64,000 nucleotides of DNA from FEN-1279 sp964400285 (GCA_964400285.1 CAYNTK010000007.1:69454-133453); one strand, 5' to 3'. Counted from the first letter of the stretch, positions 18,137 through 28,078 are shown. Notes: generated by a model from the letters alone, not told the origin. A program made the numbers and translations.

Positions 18137-18781
18137 ATGATTAATTATACTATAATCGAACATCCATTGGTTTCTCACTATTTAACGATTTTGAGAAATA
18201 AAAACACGGAAAAGCACGAATTTAAAAATTCGCTCGATAAAATTTCTTATTTACTTGCTAGCTTTGTTTATGCAACTTTGAAAACGGAAGACTTTACCGT
18301 ATTTACTCCTCTTAAAAAAAGTAAAGGAAAAGTAATTAAACAAAAAGTTGTTCTTCTCCCAATTCTGAGAGCAGGTCTTGGCTTACTTCAGGGATTTACT
18401 GAATTACTACCGGGTGTTACGGTTAGTCATATGGGACTTTACAGAGATGAAGAATCTTTAAGACCAATTAAATATTATTTCAAATTTCCTGATTTTAAAA
18501 ATAAAAATAATCTGAAAGTAATTATTCTTGACCCTATGGTCGCTACCGGTGGTAGCTCCATTTTTACTATCGAATATTTATTGAATATGGGTGTAAAGGA
18601 TATTTGTCTTGTGTCTCTACTTTGTGCCCCAGAAGGTATTAATGCAATTGAAAAACGTTTTAATAATAAACAAAAAAAACATATAAAAATTGTAACTTGT
18701 AGTGTTGATGAAAAACTTAATGATAAAGGATACATTTTACCAGGTCTCGGAGATGCTGGAGATAGGTTATTTGGAACATAA
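18137..18781 (+). CDS. upp: Uracil phosphoribosyltransferase
   Basis: 214 residues. It converts uracil and PRPP to UMP in pyrimidine salvage, in the cytosol. The PRPP-binding loop reads ILDPMVATGGS, the LLPILRAGLG region forms the second conserved block, and the C-terminus (ILPGLGDAGDRLFGT) is the family's uracil-binding end. Length and motifs are typical. The next gene, rsh, starts 24 bases after the stop in the same orientation, so the two are probably cotranscribed. Confidence 0.95.
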   Translation: MINYTIIEHPLVSHYLTILRNKNTEKHEFKNSLDKISYLLASFVYATLKTEDFTVFTPLKKSKGKVIKQKVVLLPILRAGLGLLQGFTELLPGVTVSHMGLYRDEESLRPIKYYFKFPDFKNKNNLKVIILDPMVATGGSSIFTIEYLLNMGVKDICLVSLLCAPEGINAIEKRFNNKQKKHIKIVTCSVDEKLNDKGYILPGLGDAGDRLFGT

Positions 18782-18805
18782 TTTATTGAAAACAAAAATT
18801 ACAAG

Positions 18806-21043
18806 ATGTTAAGCAATTATTATAGGAAAAAGCTCGATGAACTTGTTCAGCTTTGCAGAGCAAACCTTTCAACTAAAAAGATAAACGAAAACCTTATTAA
18901 CAATGCTTTTCGCTTTGCTCTTGAAGCTCATAAAAACGATAAAAGAGCTTCCGGAGAACCTTATTTCTCTCACCCCTATGAAGTTGCTTTAATTGTTGCT
19001 AAAGAAATTCCTCTCGATGATATCTCCGTTGCTTCAGCTCTCTTGCACGATGTTGTTGAAGATACTAAATTTACAATTAAAGATTTACAAGCAGAGTTCG
19101 GTAATGAAGTCGCAGAAATTATTGACGGGGCTACCCAAATTGAAGGTCTTACTGAAAATTATGAATTGAAACAAATCGAATCCTACAAGAAAATGCTCCT
19201 CTCGATGACTTCGGATATTAGAATTATGTTGATTAAATTTGCCGATAGATTACATAATTTAAGAACACTTGAGTTTTTGCCTAATACTAGGCAATACAGA
19301 ATGGCACAGGAAACTCTCGAAATTTACGCACCTCTTGCACATCGCTTTGGTTTATCGAATGTAAAATCCGAACTCGAAGATCTGTCTTTTAAATACCTCG
19401 ATAGAAAAACTTATGATGAAATTGCAAATAAAATCAAAGAGAAAAAGAGAGAAAGAGAAAAATTCATAAAAAGATTTATTGCCCCGATTAAGGAAGCTCT
19501 TGAAAAAGAAAATTACAAATTCGAAATTTACGGTAGGGCAAAACATATTTACAGCATTTATAGAAAATTAATGACACGTGTTAAATCGTTCGACGAAATC
19601 TATGATTTATTTGCTGTTAGAATTATTCTTGATACTTTAAATAAATATGATTGCTTTGCGGCTTATGGTATCTGCTCTCAAATCTATATCCCAATACCAG
19701 AAAGATTCAAAAATTATATTTCACTTCCTAAACAAAATGGCTATCAATCCATTCACACTACCCTGATGAGTAAAGAAGGGAAACTTGTCGAAGTTCAAAT
19801 ACGAACCCGTGAGATGCACGAAATTGCTGAAAAAGGTATTGCCGCTCATTGGAAGTATAAAGAAAATGTTAAATTAAACGATAAAAAAATTGAAGAATGG
19901 GTTCGCTCTATCAGGGATACTTTTGAAACGACGAACAAAGAAGATGAAACATCAAGCCAGATAATCGAAAGCTTTAAACTTAATCTTTTTCAAGATGAAA
20001 TTTATTGCTTTACTCCAAAAGGGGAATTAAAAATTTTACCATACGGCTCCACTCCTCTGGATTTCGCATTTGAAATTCATACAGAAGTTGGTATGAGGTG
20101 TATAGGTGCAAAAGTTAATGGAAAAATTGTTCCACTTGATACTCAGCTTAAAAGCGGCAGTCAGGTCGAAATTATAACTTCTAAAAATTCAAAACCTAAA
20201 CTCGACTGGGAAAAGTTTGTTGTTACTCACAAAGCAAAAACAGATATTAGAAAATATTTTAATACCGAAAGGCGTGAGTTAATCCAAAAAGGCAAAGAAC
20301 TATTTGAAAAAAAATTAAAGAAAAACAAATTGCACGTGGATGAAGATGATTTCAATAAAGTTATTCATAAACTAAAATTCAAAGGAACTCAAGATTTCTA
20401 TTACGAAATCGCAAAAGATGAAAAAAACGCAGAAGAAGTTTTGAAAATATTACACGATAAAAGTAAAATTCAAGCTCTCGATAATGTTGAAAACCTTACA
20501 CTCGATAGTCAGGAAAAAATTAACGCAGAAGTTTCATCAGAATTCGATAAATATGTAAATGAAGCAAGGTCGTCCGGAACAGGTATATTGATAGGTGGTT
20601 CGACTGACGAAAAAGAAATGAAAGGCATAAAATACGGATTTGCAAGTTGTTGTAATCCTATCCCCGGCGATGATGTAATCGGTTTTATCACTCAAACCGA
20701 GGGAATTAAAATTCATAGAAAAAATTGTAAAAATATTGTTAATCTTTTTTTAGTTGACCCGCAAAGAATTGTTGAAATTAATTGGGGCGAATCTTCCACT
20801 GGTGAATTTACTGGTGGTGTTAAAATTATTGGTGAAGATAAACCCGGTGTATTGAATGAAATTACAAAAACTATATCTAAAAATTTTAAAGTAAATATTA
20901 AAAGTTTAAATATTTTTTCGAAGGGCTCTATGTTCGAAGGAACTTTGATTCTTGCAGTCGAAAATCTAAAACAACTAAATGCTATTATAGATAAAATCAA
21001 TTCTCAGGAAGGAATCTTTGTTGCAGAAAGATTTTATGGATAA
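18806..21043 (+). CDS. rsh: Bifunctional-type RelA/SpoT homolog
   Basis: 745 residues; (p)ppGpp synthetase/hydrolase controlling the stringent response. The HD hydrolase domain is intact (H56, HDVVEDT at 81-87, FADRLHNLRT about 145). The synthetase domain shows GRAKHIYSIYRK, FDEIYDLFAVRI and NGYQSIHTT. A TGS domain follows at about 398-460 and a C-terminal ACT domain at about 670-745. The loop that in most bifunctional enzymes reads RxKD is RFKN here (300-303), with Asn in place of Asp. The basic RxK part still fits the bifunctional class, not the acidic ExDD of RelA. It meets the opposing TPR-protein gene with six bases between stops. Confidence 0.93.
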   Translation: MLSNYYRKKLDELVQLCRANLSTKKINENLINNAFRFALEAHKNDKRASGEPYFSHPYEVALIVAKEIPLDDISVASALLHDVVEDTKFTIKDLQAEFGNEVAEIIDGATQIEGLTENYELKQIESYKKMLLSMTSDIRIMLIKFADRLHNLRTLEFLPNTRQYRMAQETLEIYAPLAHRFGLSNVKSELEDLSFKYLDRKTYDEIANKIKEKKREREKFIKRFIAPIKEALEKENYKFEIYGRAKHIYSIYRKLMTRVKSFDEIYDLFAVRIILDTLNKYDCFAAYGICSQIYIPIPERFKNYISLPKQNGYQSIHTTLMSKEGKLVEVQIRTREMHEIAEKGIAAHWKYKENVKLNDKKIEEWVRSIRDTFETTNKEDETSSQIIESFKLNLFQDEIYCFTPKGELKILPYGSTPLDFAFEIHTEVGMRCIGAKVNGKIVPLDTQLKSGSQVEIITSKNSKPKLDWEKFVVTHKAKTDIRKYFNTERRELIQKGKELFEKKLKKNKLHVDEDDFNKVIHKLKFKGTQDFYYEIAKDEKNAEEVLKILHDKSKIQALDNVENLTLDSQEKINAEVSSEFDKYVNEARSSGTGILIGGSTDEKEMKGIKYGFASCCNPIPGDDVIGFITQTEGIKIHRKNCKNIVNLFLVDPQRIVEINWGESSTGEFTGGVKIIGEDKPGVLNEITKTISKNFKVNIKSLNIFSKGSMFEGTLILAVENLKQLNAIIDKINSQEGIFVAERFYG

Positions 21044-21049
21044 TATTGG

Positions 21050-21547
21050 TTAAGGTTTTTTTATCTCCTTCTTTCGGATTTCTATTAACTTTAATCTTGC
21101 ATCATCATACAACGGACTATTTTGAGGAACTTTCTCTAAAAATTTTTCTGCTTTATCATACTCTCCAAGTTGATAATAAATTATCCCCTTCTCATAATCA
21201 CCAAGCTCATTAAATTCCGTTTCATCATTAAGCAAATTAATATTATCGGATTCTGCACCTATTTCAGTCTCTTCATCTTTGTTTATTTCTGTATCGTGCG
21301 TGCTTATATTAACTAAAAAAAACAAAACACCTCCCATAATTAAAACGAATATAGAAGCAGCTAATATTGCTATCTGCGGCTTAACACTCCTCTTCCCTTT
21401 CATCGTTGATAATAAACTGCTATAAAAAGGTGCAATGTATTTATTATAATATGCTGGATCTGTCTGTCTATAAAAGCTGGCAAGCTCGTCGAAATATTTT
21501 CTATTGTTTTTAAAATAATTAGTAAGTTCTTCTTTTGATGGTCCCAT
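21050..21547 (-). CDS. Single-pass membrane protein with TPR-like tail
   Basis: 165 residues: an N-terminal cytosolic segment (1-57), one membrane helix (about 58-80), an acidic linker, and a C-terminal tetratricopeptide-like unit (GIIYYQLGEYDKAEKFLEKV, about 123-160). No enzymatic motif. It resembles the small TPR-anchor proteins found in Bacteroidota, with an unknown partner. Last gene of the folC-HAD-acpS operon, starting five bases after acpS. Confidence 0.6.
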   Translation of the reverse strand: MGPSKEELTNYFKNNRKYFDELASFYRQTDPAYYNKYIAPFYSSLLSTMKGKRSVKPQIAILAASIFVLIMGGVLFFLVNISTHDTEINKDEETEIGAESDNINLLNDETEFNELGDYEKGIIYYQLGEYDKAEKFLEKVPQNSPLYDDARLKLIEIRKKEIKKP

Positions 21548-21552
21548 TTCTT

Positions 21553-21936
21553 TTATAATTTTTTTTGTAAATTATTTTCTTCACAAGTTACCACCGCACA
21601 TGCATACTCATCTGTATGTGATATACTAACGTTAAAAATTAATCCTGAATATTCGTTTTCTTTTGTATGTATTATATATGGTTTCCCTTTTTCATCATTT
21701 AATATTTCTATATCCTTCCAAGCAAAATTTTTTGAAATACCTGTCCCGATTGATTTTGAATATGCTTCTTTTGCTGCAAATCTTCCCGCAAAATGTAAAT
21801 CAGGTTTTGAAAATGACTTGCAATACGCAATTTCTTTCTCCGTCAAAATTCTTTCAAAAAACTTATCCGCATATTGCTCTACCATTCTTTTTATCCTCTT
21901 TATATCTACAATATCTATTCCTATACCTTTTATCAT
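21553..21936 (-). CDS. acpS: Holo-[acyl-carrier-protein] synthase
   Basis: 127 residues. It transfers 4'-phosphopantetheine from CoA to apo-ACP, activating fatty-acid synthesis. The two conserved motifs are present: GIDIVDIKRI near the start with the magnesium-binding Asp, and FAGRFAAKEAYSKSIGTG in the middle. The C-terminal ISISHTDEYACAVV is also typical. It begins two bases after the HAD gene ends and is followed by the TPR protein, so it is part of a tight operon with folC. Confidence 0.95.
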   Translation of the reverse strand: MIKGIGIDIVDIKRIKRMVEQYADKFFERILTEKEIAYCKSFSKPDLHFAGRFAAKEAYSKSIGTGISKNFAWKDIEILNDEKGKPYIIHTKENEYSGLIFNVSISHTDEYACAVVTCEENNLQKKL

Positions 21937-21938
21937 AT

Positions 21939-22622
21939 CTAAATTTTATTTTCTTTTTTTATAATGTTTATTAATTCTGAAATACAATTAATATCATAAT
22001 CTGAACCAGGATGAATTGTGTTAAATGTATCTCCATATCTTGCAAATACTGTTTTCATACCCACTGCTTTCGCTCCTACCATATCTCTCTCAGCCCAATC
22101 GCCAATCATCAAACATTCTTCTGGCTTTAATTTTAATTTTTCTAATGCAAGATTAAACGGAACTGGGGAAGGCTTCTTCTCGAATGTATCATCATAAGTA
22201 ATTACAACATCGAATAAATGATGAAAATTTATATACGATAACCTAAGCCATGCTTCTTTTGATGGTGCATCTGATACAACTGCAAGTTTCAGTCCCATTT
22301 TTATTAGCTCGATTAATGTCGGGAAAACTTTTGGATATGGCTTCAATGCTGCTTCTCGAGCTGTCCTGTATGCAACAATCCCTGCAGATACAATTTTGTG
22401 ATTGACTTTTCCGTATAAATCTATAAACAACTGGTCAAATACTTGCTGGTATTCAATCCCCTCTTTTTTGTAAATCTCGTTTATTTTATAAATTGCTTCC
22501 TCTCTTGATAATTCAAGCCCTGCGTCTATCATTGAATGAACTGATGCTTCTATTGCTCTTTCTTTAAGAAGCATAAAATCTACAAGCGTATTATCGAGGT
22601 CGAATATTATTGCTTTTATCAT
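21939..22622 (-). CDS. HAD-superfamily phosphatase
   Basis: 227 residues. Haloacid-dehalogenase fold with motif I FDLDNTLVDF (nucleophile D8, general acid D10), motif II VVSDAP, the motif III lysine near KKPSP, and motif IV MIGDWAERD. The helical cap after motif I makes it a C1-type cap member similar to nucleotidase or phosphoglycolate-phosphatase-like enzymes. The exact substrate cannot be read from the sequence. It lies between folC and acpS with a 31-base gap upstream and none to speak of downstream. Confidence 0.85.
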   Translation of the reverse strand: MIKAIIFDLDNTLVDFMLLKERAIEASVHSMIDAGLELSREEAIYKINEIYKKEGIEYQQVFDQLFIDLYGKVNHKIVSAGIVAYRTAREAALKPYPKVFPTLIELIKMGLKLAVVSDAPSKEAWLRLSYINFHHLFDVVITYDDTFEKKPSPVPFNLALEKLKLKPEECLMIGDWAERDMVGAKAVGMKTVFARYGDTFNTIHPGSDYDINCISELINIIKKENKI

Positions 22623-22653
22623 ATATTTAAACTTATCAATATATAATAATAAA

Positions 22654-23955
22654 TTAAAGTCTAAACTTATGTATCTTCAAAAAATCACTTACAAGAAAAA
22701 AAGAACCGATTACTAAAACTAAATCATTTTTACCTAACATTTTTTTTACGTTTTTAAATGCTGTGTTTATGTTTTCTGTTACGTAAAAATTCTTCTTTTC
22801 TTTAACCGATTTAAAAAGAATTTCTGGCTCTTCTGCTCTTTTATAATTGGGCTTTGTTAATATAACTTTGGCATTCAATCTTTCGAGTTCTTTCATACAT
22901 TTCTCATATTCTTTATCTTTCATCATTCCAAATATTATAAATAACTTTTTGTACTTAAAAAATTTTAGATTTTCCCTGATATTCTTTATTCCCTGTTCGT
23001 TATGCGATACATCGATAATGATTTTCGGATTTTCGCATATCTTCTGAAACCTGCCGTAGAATTTTGAATTTTTTGTTAAATTTTTAAAACCCTTAATAAT
23101 ATTATCTTCTGAAAACATTATTCCTTCTGATTTCCCTAATATATCAAGAGTTGCAAAAACCGTTTTTATGTTGCTAATTTGATATTTACCAATTAATGGA
23201 TATTCGATTTTTATTCTGTTCCTTTTTTCTTGTGATTCTACGACTTCTAATTTCATCATTTCTTCATTACTATTTAGAATATTTACTTCCCACAATTTAT
23301 CTGCATTTATATTTTCACTTTTCTTCTCCTTGCATTTTTTTATAATAATATTTCTTGATTTTAATCCCATTTTTCCAATAACGCAAGGAATATTCTTCTT
23401 TATAATTCCAGCTTTTTCATTAGTAATTCTTTCTATCGTATTTCCTAAATACTCAGTATGGTCGGTTGAAATTCCTGTGATTACTGTAATTATTGGATTA
23501 ATAACGTTTGTCGAGTCGAGTCTCCCTCCAAGTCCCGCCTCGATTACGGCATATTCTACATTATTATCTGCAAAATAATTAAAAGCCATTGCTGTTGTTG
23601 CTTCAAAAAAACTCGGCTTTATCCTTTCAAATAATTGATACATTTTGTTTGTAAAATCAATTATATATTCTCTACTTATCATTCTACCGTTTATTAGTAT
23701 TCTCTCCCTAAAATCCTTAATATGTGGGGAAGTATATAATCCAGTCTTATAACCGCTTTCTTTTAATAGAGACTTAATACTTGAAGCAACCGATCCTTTC
23801 CCATTTGTTCCTGCTATATGTATTGATTTGAATTTCTTTTCTGGATGTGAAATGAAATCGAGAATTTCATTTATGTTTTTCAGGTCATACTTTATTCCAA
23901 TTCTTTCTAAACTGTATAAGTATTCGATACTCGCTTTGTAATTTTTATATTTCAT
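22654..23955 (-). CDS. folC: Folylpolyglutamate synthase / dihydrofolate synthase
   Basis: 433 residues, Mur-ligase fold. It adds glutamate to dihydropteroate and to folates using ATP. The P-loop IAGTNGKGSVAS, the FRERILINGRMI segment, the ITGISTDHTEYLGNT block with its conserved His, and the C-terminal VSHNEQGIKN region with the family's DxxHNPxG-like motif are all visible. In that last motif the usual HNP is HNE, a mild departure. First gene of a four-gene minus-strand operon. Confidence 0.93.
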   Translation of the reverse strand: MKYKNYKASIEYLYSLERIGIKYDLKNINEILDFISHPEKKFKSIHIAGTNGKGSVASSIKSLLKESGYKTGLYTSPHIKDFRERILINGRMISREYIIDFTNKMYQLFERIKPSFFEATTAMAFNYFADNNVEYAVIEAGLGGRLDSTNVINPIITVITGISTDHTEYLGNTIERITNEKAGIIKKNIPCVIGKMGLKSRNIIIKKCKEKKSENINADKLWEVNILNSNEEMMKLEVVESQEKRNRIKIEYPLIGKYQISNIKTVFATLDILGKSEGIMFSEDNIIKGFKNLTKNSKFYGRFQKICENPKIIIDVSHNEQGIKNIRENLKFFKYKKLFIIFGMMKDKEYEKCMKELERLNAKVILTKPNYKRAEEPEILFKSVKEKKNFYVTENINTAFKNVKKMLGKNDLVLVIGSFFLVSDFLKIHKFRL

Positions 23956-24150
23956 TATATATTTCTTTTGAATTGTAAAACAATTTAATTAAATATAATT
24001 ACAATTTTAATGCAATACTCTAAATGGTAATAAGATATATTAATCTTATTATCTTTTGTAAAAAATTATTTGAAACCATTATCTACATCTTCTCTGGAAC
24101 TTTTTTATTTAATTCTAAATTATATATTTAAATTAATTAACTATTAAACT

Positions 24151-24963
24151 ATGAAAACAAAATTTACAAAAATTATTTTATCTGTTTTTGTTACAGTTAC
24201 ATTTCTGGGGTTTCTTTTTACAAACTTGTATTCTTCTTCTTCAGGTATAACAGGACTTACATATAAAACGGGTGGTCAAGGATGTAACTGTCATGGTTCG
24301 ACTCCGACCCCATCAGTTGAAGTTAGATTCTTAAATGCAGATAGTGTTGGAAAAGGTCAAACGAAAACAATCACAATTAAAATTCAGGGTGGTTCTGCTG
24401 TCGCTGGAGGGTTTAATATCGCTGCGCTTAATGGTCTTTTAAACGTTGGTTCTGATGCTGGTGTCCAAAAAATTGGTAATGAATTAACTCATAATGCTAA
24501 AAGAACATTCACAGGCGGGGAAGTTACTTGGACTTTCAATTATACTGCTCCTAATACTGTCGGATATGATACATTATACGCAGTTGGAAACAGTGTAAAT
24601 AATAATGGACAAACCACCGGCGATACTTGGAATTTCTTAGCACGTTTTCCTGTAAAGATTTATAATCCTGCTTCAATTATAACCATAAATGAAGCTGTTC
24701 AAGGTTATGATTTAAAGCAAAATTTCCCTAATCCTTTTAATCCGACAACAAATATCAAATTTTCTATTTTGAAAAATGGTTTCGTTAGTTTAAAGGTCTA
24801 TGATATGACTGGAAAAGTTGTATCTACTTTAGTAAATGAAAATATGAAGTCTGGTGCTTACAAAGTCGATTTTAACGCATCAGCATTATCAAGTGGTGTT
24901 TATATATATAAACTGGTAACAAACGATTTCACTTCGACTAAAAAAATGATGCTTGTAAAGTAG
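24151..24963 (+). CDS. T9SS-sorted protein of the CxxCH/Reeler-like anchor type
   Basis: 270 residues. A signal segment (about 1-30) leads to GGQGCNCHGS, then a beta-sandwich domain of about 140 residues (VEVRFLNADSVGKG ... GGEVTWTFNYTAP) of the sort called 'choice-of-anchor V' in related proteins. A T9SS type A tail closes it (QNFPNPFNPTTN ... STKKMMLVK). Relatives often show a CxxCH at the N-terminus; here the spacing is CxCH, so covalent heme attachment by the usual system is not expected. It is probably a surface or extracellular protein; the function is unknown. It has its own terminator. Confidence 0.72.
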   Translation: MKTKFTKIILSVFVTVTFLGFLFTNLYSSSSGITGLTYKTGGQGCNCHGSTPTPSVEVRFLNADSVGKGQTKTITIKIQGGSAVAGGFNIAALNGLLNVGSDAGVQKIGNELTHNAKRTFTGGEVTWTFNYTAPNTVGYDTLYAVGNSVNNNGQTTGDTWNFLARFPVKIYNPASIITINEAVQGYDLKQNFPNPFNPTTNIKFSILKNGFVSLKVYDMTGKVVSTLVNENMKSGAYKVDFNASALSSGVYIYKLVTNDFTSTKKMMLVK

Positions 24964-24983
24964 ATTTTCTTCTTTAATTAAAT

Positions 24984-25026
24984 AAAAGCCTCAACGAAAA
25001 TAATTTTCGCGAGGCTTTTTATTTAT
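24984..25026 (+). terminator. Intrinsic terminator
   Basis: AAAAGCCTC / GAGGCTTTT stem with an inner CGAAAA / TTTTCG stem, followed by a T-rich run, about 20 bases after the T9SS gene. The 150 bases between it and uvrA are AT-rich with no other feature. Confidence 0.85.
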
Positions 25027-25177
25027 AACTTTTCAGAATTTTTTAAAAAAATAATGTTATATCTTATTACAATCTTGATATAGAAGCATAAAAATTTCTC
25101 ATCGTGTGGAATTCCATTTGAATTGAATTCCCTAATTTATAATGGTATCTTTAATGTTGAATTAATTTTATATAATT

Positions 25178-28024
25178 ATTTCTTATTTAAATAAAATAAT
25201 TGTAAAAGGAGCAAGGGTTCACAACCTTAAAAACATTGACCTCGAATTTCCAAGAAATAGTCTCGTAGTTTTTACTGGTTTATCTGGCTCGGGAAAATCT
25301 TCACTTGCTTTCGATACTATTTATGCTGAAGGTCAGCGTAGATTTATGGAAACTCTTTCCGCTTATGCACGGCAATTCGTTGGTGGTATTGAAAGACCAG
25401 ACGTTGATAAAATTGAAGGTTTATCTCCTTCGATTTCAATCGAACAAAAAACAATCTCTCATAATCCTCGCTCTACTGTAGGAACTGTTACGGAAATTTA
25501 TGACTACTTAAGATTGCTTTTTTCTAGATGTGGAACTCAATATTCCCCCGATACGGGAAAAGCTGTAACTCGACAAAGTCTTGACCAAATCCTCGATAAC
25601 ATTTTAAAATACCCCGAAGGTACAAGAATTAATATTTTAAGTCCGGTTGTAAAAGGGAGAAAAGGTCATTATCGTGAGCTATTCGAAGAAATTGCTTCGG
25701 ATGGATTTACTAAAGTAAGAGTTGATGGCGATATTTTGGATATAGTTCCCAAAATGAGTTTATCGAGATTTAAAGTTCACGATATTGATGTTGTAATTGA
25801 TAGAATTAAAATTTCCCCCTCCTCGAAAATGAGAATTTATAATTCACTTGAAGTCGGTTTAAGATATAGTGATGGCTTGATTATCGTAAACGATGGAAAA
25901 GAAGATAAACTTTTCAATGAAAAACTTTCTGACCCCGATACAGGTAGGAGTTTCACAGAACCTGCTCCAAATACTTTTTCGTTTAATTCTCCATATGGTT
26001 GGTGTAAAGAATGTTATGGACTTGGTGAAAAGAAAATAATTGATAAGGATAAAATTTTCCCCGATAAAAAATTATCTTTCAATGAAGGTGCAATTGCACC
26101 AATAGGAAAACCCAAAAAAACTTGGTTCTGCTCTATTGTTAAAGGAGTATATGATAAATTTAATGTTTCTCCAGATGCACCTTTTTCATCTTATTCGGAC
26201 GAATTTATTGATGTCCTTCTTTATGGTTCAAAAGAAAAAATTAATTATACATATACAAATTCTCTCGGTAAGACTCACGATTATACACACAGATTTTCAG
26301 GTTTGGTTGCTTATATAAACCAAGTTACTGAAGAAACATCCTCCACTTATGTTAGAAACTGGGCTGAAAATTTTATGGCAGTTAGTGTTTGCAGCTCCTG
26401 TAATGGTGGAAGGTTAAAGGAAGATGCTCTATGGGTTAAGATTGACGGCAAAAATATACATGATATCACAAAAATGTCAATCCTCGAATGTAAAAATTAT
26501 TTTGATAATCTTAAATTCGATGAAAGGAAAGATATACTTGCCAAGCCAATAATCAAGGAAATTAATGCAAGACTTGATTTTCTATTGAATGTTGGTTTGG
26601 ATTACATTACACTCGAAAGAAATGCTAAAACACTTTCTGGTGGTGAAGCTCAAAGAATTCGACTCGCCACACAAATTGGCTCTCAGCTTACTGGAGTGTT
26701 ATATATTCTTGACGAACCTTCGATTGGTTTACATCAAAGAGATAATATACGGTTGATTAATTCATTAAAAAATCTACGGGATATCGGAAACTCGATAATA
26801 GTTGTCGAACACGATAGAGAAATGATTGAATCATCTGATTTTGTTGTTGACCTTGGACCAATGGCAGGGGAACATGGTGGTGATATCGTTGCTTGTGGAC
26901 CTCCGCAAAAAATTGATGGAGAATCAATTACAGCTGCATATTTGAAAGGAATTAGAAAAATTGATTTACCTAAATCCAGAAGGGAGGGCTCAAAAAATTA
27001 TGTTACCTTAAAAGGTGCTTCTGGTAATAATTTAAAAAACATAAATCTGAAAATTCCTCTCGGAAAATTTATTTGTGTTACAGGTGTAAGTGGTTCGGGA
27101 AAATCAACTCTTATAAACGATACGCTTTATAGAATTCTTGCTATGAAGTTTTCAAAAGGAGCAGAAAGACCACTTCCATATAAATCAATTGAAGGATTAT
27201 CTGCAAAAAAAGAAAACAAAATTGAACGTATTGTAGATAAAGTAATCGAAATTGACCAATCACCGATTGGAAGAACTCCGCGTAGCAATCCTGCTACCTA
27301 TACTGGACTTTTTACTCAAATTCGGGATATTTATGCATCACTTCCCGAATCGAAAATTCGTGGTTATAAAGTCGGTCGGTTTTCTTTTAATGTTAAAGGT
27401 GGAAGGTGTGAAAATTGCGAGGGGGACGGATTGAAAAAAATCGAAATGAATTTCCTTCCCGATGTTTATGTTACTTGTGATGTATGTCATGGTAAAAGAT
27501 ACAATAAAGAAACTCTTAGTATAAAATATAAAAATAAATCAATAGCCGATGTTCTCGAGATGACTGTCGAAGATGCTCTAGAATTTTTCTCTTCATTCCC
27601 AATATTGAAAAGAAAATTACAAACTCTTTTTGATGTAGGTCTTGGATATATTCGCCTCGGTCAACAAGCAACTACGCTCTCTGGTGGAGAAGCCCAAAGA
27701 GTTAAGCTTTCTACCGAATTATCTAAAGTCCAAACAGGTAAAACAATTTATATCCTTGATGAACCTACTACTGGCTTACATTTTGAAGATATTAAAATGC
27801 TCCTTTCGGTTTTAAATAAACTCACAGATAAAGGTAATACTGTTATAGTAATAGAACATAATCTTGATGTAATAAAATGTGCTGATTGGATTATTGACCT
27901 CGGACCTGAAGGTGGAGATAAAGGAGGTGAAATTATTGCAGAAGGCACACCTGAAGATTTAATATCAAAATTTTCTAATATTTCTTATACTGCAATGCAT
28001 TTAAAAAATTATTTGGAGAAATAG
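25178..28024 (+). CDS. uvrA: UvrABC excinuclease subunit A, start codon non-canonical
   Basis: Damage-recognition ATPase of nucleotide excision repair. The frame is open from 25166, and translated from 25190 it gives NKIIVKGARVHNLKNIDLEF followed by the Walker A GLSGSGKSS, exactly the family N-terminus. No ATG, GTG or TTG lies in frame between the stop at 25163 and the internal ATG at 25346. Starting at 25346 would delete Walker A. I therefore place the start provisionally at ATT 25178 (about 948 residues, normal for UvrA); ATT 25199 and ATA 25196 are alternatives. Both zinc modules (CKEC/CSSC and CENC/CDVC), both LSGGEAQR signatures and the second Walker A GVSGSGKST are intact, so the protein looks functional. 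Confidence 0.9.
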   Translation: MSYLNKIIVKGARVHNLKNIDLEFPRNSLVVFTGLSGSGKSSLAFDTIYAEGQRRFMETLSAYARQFVGGIERPDVDKIEGLSPSISIEQKTISHNPRSTVGTVTEIYDYLRLLFSRCGTQYSPDTGKAVTRQSLDQILDNILKYPEGTRINILSPVVKGRKGHYRELFEEIASDGFTKVRVDGDILDIVPKMSLSRFKVHDIDVVIDRIKISPSSKMRIYNSLEVGLRYSDGLIIVNDGKEDKLFNEKLSDPDTGRSFTEPAPNTFSFNSPYGWCKECYGLGEKKIIDKDKIFPDKKLSFNEGAIAPIGKPKKTWFCSIVKGVYDKFNVSPDAPFSSYSDEFIDVLLYGSKEKINYTYTNSLGKTHDYTHRFSGLVAYINQVTEETSSTYVRNWAENFMAVSVCSSCNGGRLKEDALWVKIDGKNIHDITKMSILECKNYFDNLKFDERKDILAKPIIKEINARLDFLLNVGLDYITLERNAKTLSGGEAQRIRLATQIGSQLTGVLYILDEPSIGLHQRDNIRLINSLKNLRDIGNSIIVVEHDREMIESSDFVVDLGPMAGEHGGDIVACGPPQKIDGESITAAYLKGIRKIDLPKSRREGSKNYVTLKGASGNNLKNINLKIPLGKFICVTGVSGSGKSTLINDTLYRILAMKFSKGAERPLPYKSIEGLSAKKENKIERIVDKVIEIDQSPIGRTPRSNPATYTGLFTQIRDIYASLPESKIRGYKVGRFSFNVKGGRCENCEGDGLKKIEMNFLPDVYVTCDVCHGKRYNKETLSIKYKNKSIADVLEMTVEDALEFFSSFPILKRKLQTLFDVGLGYIRLGQQATTLSGGEAQRVKLSTELSKVQTGKTIYILDEPTTGLHFEDIKMLLSVLNKLTDKGNTVIVIEHNLDVIKCADWIIDLGPEGGDKGGEIIAEGTPEDLISKFSNISYTAMHLKNYLEK

Positions 28025-28078
28025 TTTCTTTCAATCTTAAATTATCAAACTAAAAAATTATTCAGTATTTAGAATTTT

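Noticed and set aside
25346..28024. uvrA starting at the internal ATG
   Set aside because: It would remove the conserved N-terminus and the first Walker A, which are present in frame upstream.
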